Source of the DNA: Sipunculus nudus
Taxonomy: Eukaryota > Annelida > Sipuncula > Golfingiida > Sipunculidae
Direction: 5' to 3'
Assembly (NCBI GenBank): GCA_026874595.1
Contig: CM049321.1
Location: 15,823,979-15,887,978 of the forward strand
Length of the DNA stretch: 64,000 bases
Part shown: positions 62,701 to 64,000 of the stretch, one piece after another
Layout: each line of letters opens with the position of its first letter
Position numbering within the stretch: position 1 is the stretch's first letter
Position numbers and translations under genes: made by a program
Notes under the pieces: generated by a model
What the model was told of the DNA's origin: nothing
Database searches by the model: none
What the model saw: the letters and a program-made list of their open reading frames with translations, nothing else

Positions 62701-63024
62701 AAAATATTCAGAATCATTTATCAATATATATATACAATATATATACAATCAACTACTTGATCCAGGAAATATCACATTAGAGAAACGCTATAGAGATGAC
62801 AAGCCAGTGATTTTTCCCCTTTAATCTTTGCCCTCGTCGAACCTACTTTCTGGTTCGCGGAGCAATAACTAATTTCGGTAAAAGTGTAGCGGTCCGTAGG
62901 GACTGTGTTATTTGGCGGTTGATAACTTACCGCTGCCCGTAAAGCTCATAGGTCTGGCTATGGCGTCCAATCTGTCAATGCTCAGAGCCACTAGGACGAA
63001 CGTGGAGGCGTAGGTCACCATGTT
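50807..63024 (-). CDS. Rhodopsin-like neuropeptide GPCR, TM3 to C-terminus (5' partial, six exons), CCAP/NPS receptor-like
   Basis: Exons 62931-63024, 59022-59155, 58369-58516, 54641-54754, 53527-53701 and 50807-51083 join in frame to 313 residues plus stop. Residues 1-16 are TM3 (NMVTYASTFVLVALSI), followed by DRL in place of DRY at 17-19. TM4 holds the conserved tryptophan (W43). The ECL2 cysteine is C68. TM5 has P90 and Y98. The third loop ends SSSSRGVIPQAKIRTTKM. TM6 has CWSP (168-171) and TM7 has NPVIY (206-210). The tail carries three cysteines (235-237), likely palmitoylation sites. The SIDR.DAI..PM.F and SSRG.IP.AKI motifs are typical of CCAP, neuropeptide S and vasopressin-type receptors. 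Members sit in the plasma membrane and signal through G proteins. TM1-2 lie beyond the right edge. Ligand is not known from sequence. Confidence 0.85.
51084..53526. other. GPCR intron, with a family 2 SINE at its right end
   Basis: AT-rich intron on the minus strand. Apart from the SINE at 53157-53346, nothing is recognised. Confidence 0.5.
53157..53346 (-). repeat. tRNA-derived SINE (family 2)
   Basis: On the minus strand it begins GGGGCCTGGATGGTTCAGGA and contains GTAAAACGCTCGGC and GGCCCGGCCAAGGCCGGTG, like the copies near 23.5 and 25.0 kb. Confidence 0.65.
53527..53701 (-). CDS. GPCR gene, exon with TM6-TM7
   Basis: The minus-strand acceptor is TATCTTTCAG and the donor AG|GTGAGT; phase 1 in and phase 2 out. 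It encodes FIVCWSPFFIFNLL (TM6) and LAWLNSLANPVIYGIFS (TM7), with the CWxP and NPxxY switches intact. Confidence 0.92.
53790..54070. repeat. (CT)n/(CTGT)n polypyrimidine microsatellite
   Basis: About 280 bp of TCTC and TGTC mixtures on the plus strand, purine-rich on the GPCR coding strand. It starts ~90 bp upstream of the TM6-TM7 exon acceptor. Long open frames on both strands (SLSLS and RERQR types) are repeat artefacts. Confidence 0.9.
54641..54754 (-). CDS. GPCR gene, exon for the third intracellular loop
   Basis: The minus-strand acceptor is TACTACAG and the donor ATAG|GTAGGT; phase 1 at both ends. It encodes a cysteine-containing loop and SSSSRGVIPQAKIRTTKM, which leads into TM6. The loop contains basic residues expected to contact G protein. 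Confidence 0.88.
56250..56630. mobile_element. Fragment related to the 36.6-kb LTR-like element
   Basis: It begins TGTTACGGAACCTAATAT and shares GGAGATAAAAAAA, CTAGGCAGCG.GAAATGTCTA, GAGAATGAATAAAGAAGTCA and CAGTACCTGGATACCA with 36595-36900. The similarity fades after ~330 bp, and no matching right end is seen before the TA tract. Confidence 0.7.
56944..57092 (-). repeat. tRNA-derived SINE fragment (family 1-like)
   Basis: On the minus strand it has GATCGCGAGTTCGAGTACC (B-box-like) followed by GAGATCCGTGAGATTGTTCA and ACCCCAACCAGGGT, paralleling the order in the 8.3-kb SINE. Only the head and mid part are present. Confidence 0.5.
57102..57402. mobile_element. MITE with ~30-bp terminal inverted repeats, copy 2
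   Basis: The left arm TTTAAGGCAAAAAAT...GGTAATGGTTCTCAGGCAC and the right arm GTGCCTAAGAACC...TTTTGGCCTAA are inverted copies. The core aligns with 32788-33074 throughout. Confidence 0.75.
57700..58135. repeat. ~216-bp tandem duplication with internal AAT microsatellite
   Basis: Both units contain CCCCATGTAC.TGTAA, AAACCATG, ACACTAAAATATATAAC, an (AAT)n run, CACGTATATATAACAGTTTT and CATAGTACCCATACATGCAT. The units have diverged by many small changes. Confidence 0.85.
58369..58516 (-). CDS. GPCR gene, exon with TM5
   Basis: The minus-strand acceptor is CATTTTTCAG and the donor AAAG|GTCAGT; phase 0 in and phase 1 out. It encodes LYLTLVAVVVFFIPTLIIAL (TM5 with P90), then SYVVIIVIICRK and a basic loop. 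Confidence 0.9.
59022..59155 (-). CDS. GPCR gene, exon with TM4 and ECL2
   Basis: The minus-strand acceptor is CTTTGTAG and the donor AAG|GTAATT; phase 1 in and phase 0 out. It encodes TRAKILIALAWLFAALSAAP (TM4) and an ECL2 with the TTQC cysteine that in this class pairs with the TM3 cysteine. Confidence 0.9.
59156..62930. other. GPCR intron, no additional feature supported
   Basis: AT-rich intron with poly-C and poly-G runs near 60303 and 62160 and a short (TG)n near 60425. The AAACCTTTCCAGACACTAAATAT phrase at about 60353 resembles 55428 (AAACTTTCCAGGCACTATATAT), a small dispersed repeat. Confidence 0.45.
62931..63024 (-). CDS. GPCR gene, exon with TM3 (first visible exon)
   Basis: The minus-strand acceptor is TACATTTCCAG and the donor AGCG|GTAAGT; phase 0 in and phase 1 out. 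It encodes NMVTYASTFVLVALSIDRLD and AIARPMSFTGS. The expected DRY arginine switch reads DRL. The exon carrying TM1-TM2 and the TM3 cysteine is not found up to 64000. Confidence 0.9.
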
Positions 63025-63716
63025 CTGGAAATGTAAAAGGATGCTGTGATAGAGTAGTCCCACTGATAGCAATTTTATTATAAGGAAAAGAAGACTTTTT
63101 TTTCAGGCACTTTACTTTTTTTCCTGAAAACAGGACAAGCTAGCGTATTTTGTTTCGATAAATCTTTCATATAATCAGAGGAAAACATGATAATGAAAGA
63201 AAGAAAGTTTTCACTGAGTAGATAACAACGCAACATTACAAAAGGAAATTTTATTAAAATTTTACTATTTAATATTCTTTGAAGAAATATCCGAGCGACC
63301 GGAGCTCAAATTGACAAGTTTCTACTGAAAATCAATAAAAAAAAATACTGGTTGGGGTCAAATTAACACACGCGGTACTTAAGAAACCAATCTCTTTTGG
63401 CCTTAATTTTCTTTTTAACTGTTCGTGTCTTTATCATTGTTTGACCCTTTACTGCTCAGTGGAGCACTCATAACTACTCAAAACTGAATCTTAGGTACTC
63501 AGATCAAAGACATTGGATATTTCATTTTCATTTCTAAAGATTTTCATTATCTAGTGCAATTCCCTATTTCGTAACTACCGCATTTGAGGCAAATATATAA
63601 TTAAAATATAGTGATCTGTTAAATGTATTATAAAGTATGTCAGAATATGCAAAAATAATCGAATTAATATGAGCAGTATGGGGGTTAAAGGAGCTTCCAG
63701 ATTTATGTATGACGAC

Positions 63717-63780
<64 letters not shown>

Positions 63781-64000
63781 AAGTGTACGAAGGTGAAAGT
63801 CGGGAAATGTCTTTACTCTACTAAAACATAAGCACTCGAAACTTTCTTGTGAAAAAAACACTTAAAAAGTACAAACCAATGCCAGGCGTACATTGTGTCA
63901 TCGTTGTCAATGTACGTGACTTCAGTTAAGAAGTTTAAGGAGCGATATTAGGGCAATTTAGGCCCTTTGTCATCAGAGACTCTAGGACCGGTGTACTAGC
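63025..64000. other. GPCR upstream intron with a (TA)n tract
   Basis: A (TA)n run lies at 63720-63778. No further exon is visible; the gene must continue to the right. Confidence 0.5.

Overview
The window looks like animal nuclear DNA. It is AT-rich, with long introns bounded by GT-AG sites, dense short repeats, tRNA-derived SINEs, small inverted-repeat transposons and many (TA)n tracts. No operons, ribosome binding sites or prokaryotic gene packing are visible. The mix of genes (a gasdermin-like C-terminus, a bacterial-looking threonine/serine dehydratase with introns, a CCAP/NPS-type neuropeptide receptor) and the repeat style suggest a marine lophotrochozoan, most likely a mollusc. That assignment is inference.

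Layout. 1-540: ~180-bp satellite. 1287-9092 (+): last three exons of a gene whose translation resembles the C-terminal (autoinhibitory) domain of gasdermin E; it ends in a CaaX-like tetrapeptide. 9.1-22.1 kb: no supported gene; repeats, including a hAT-like inverted-repeat element, degenerate tandem arrays, a cluster of TA tracts and a 33-bp minisatellite open in both directions. 22171-33871 (+): a complete eight-exon fold-type II PLP enzyme (328 aa), threonine/serine dehydratase-like. Its catalytic-lysine exon lies in a ~1.48-kb tandem duplication, so two identical copies of that exon are present. 33.9-50.8 kb: no convincing gene; minisatellites, an 812-bp LTR-like insertion, SINEs, MITEs and a possible Ty3/Gypsy pol end. 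50807-63024 (-): six 3' exons of a rhodopsin-like GPCR (TM3 to C-tail), closest by motif to CCAP / neuropeptide S / vasopressin-type receptors; TM1-2 lie beyond the right edge.

The three genes show no functional linkage to one another. Every exon chain was joined by hand using splice consensus and phase: all junctions keep frame. No homology search was possible, so family names rest on recognised motifs. I found no coherent new multi-gene system. The observations most worth checking are the duplicated catalytic exon, the CaaX-like end of the gasdermin-like gene, the LTR-like insertion in a minisatellite, and two structured MITE families.
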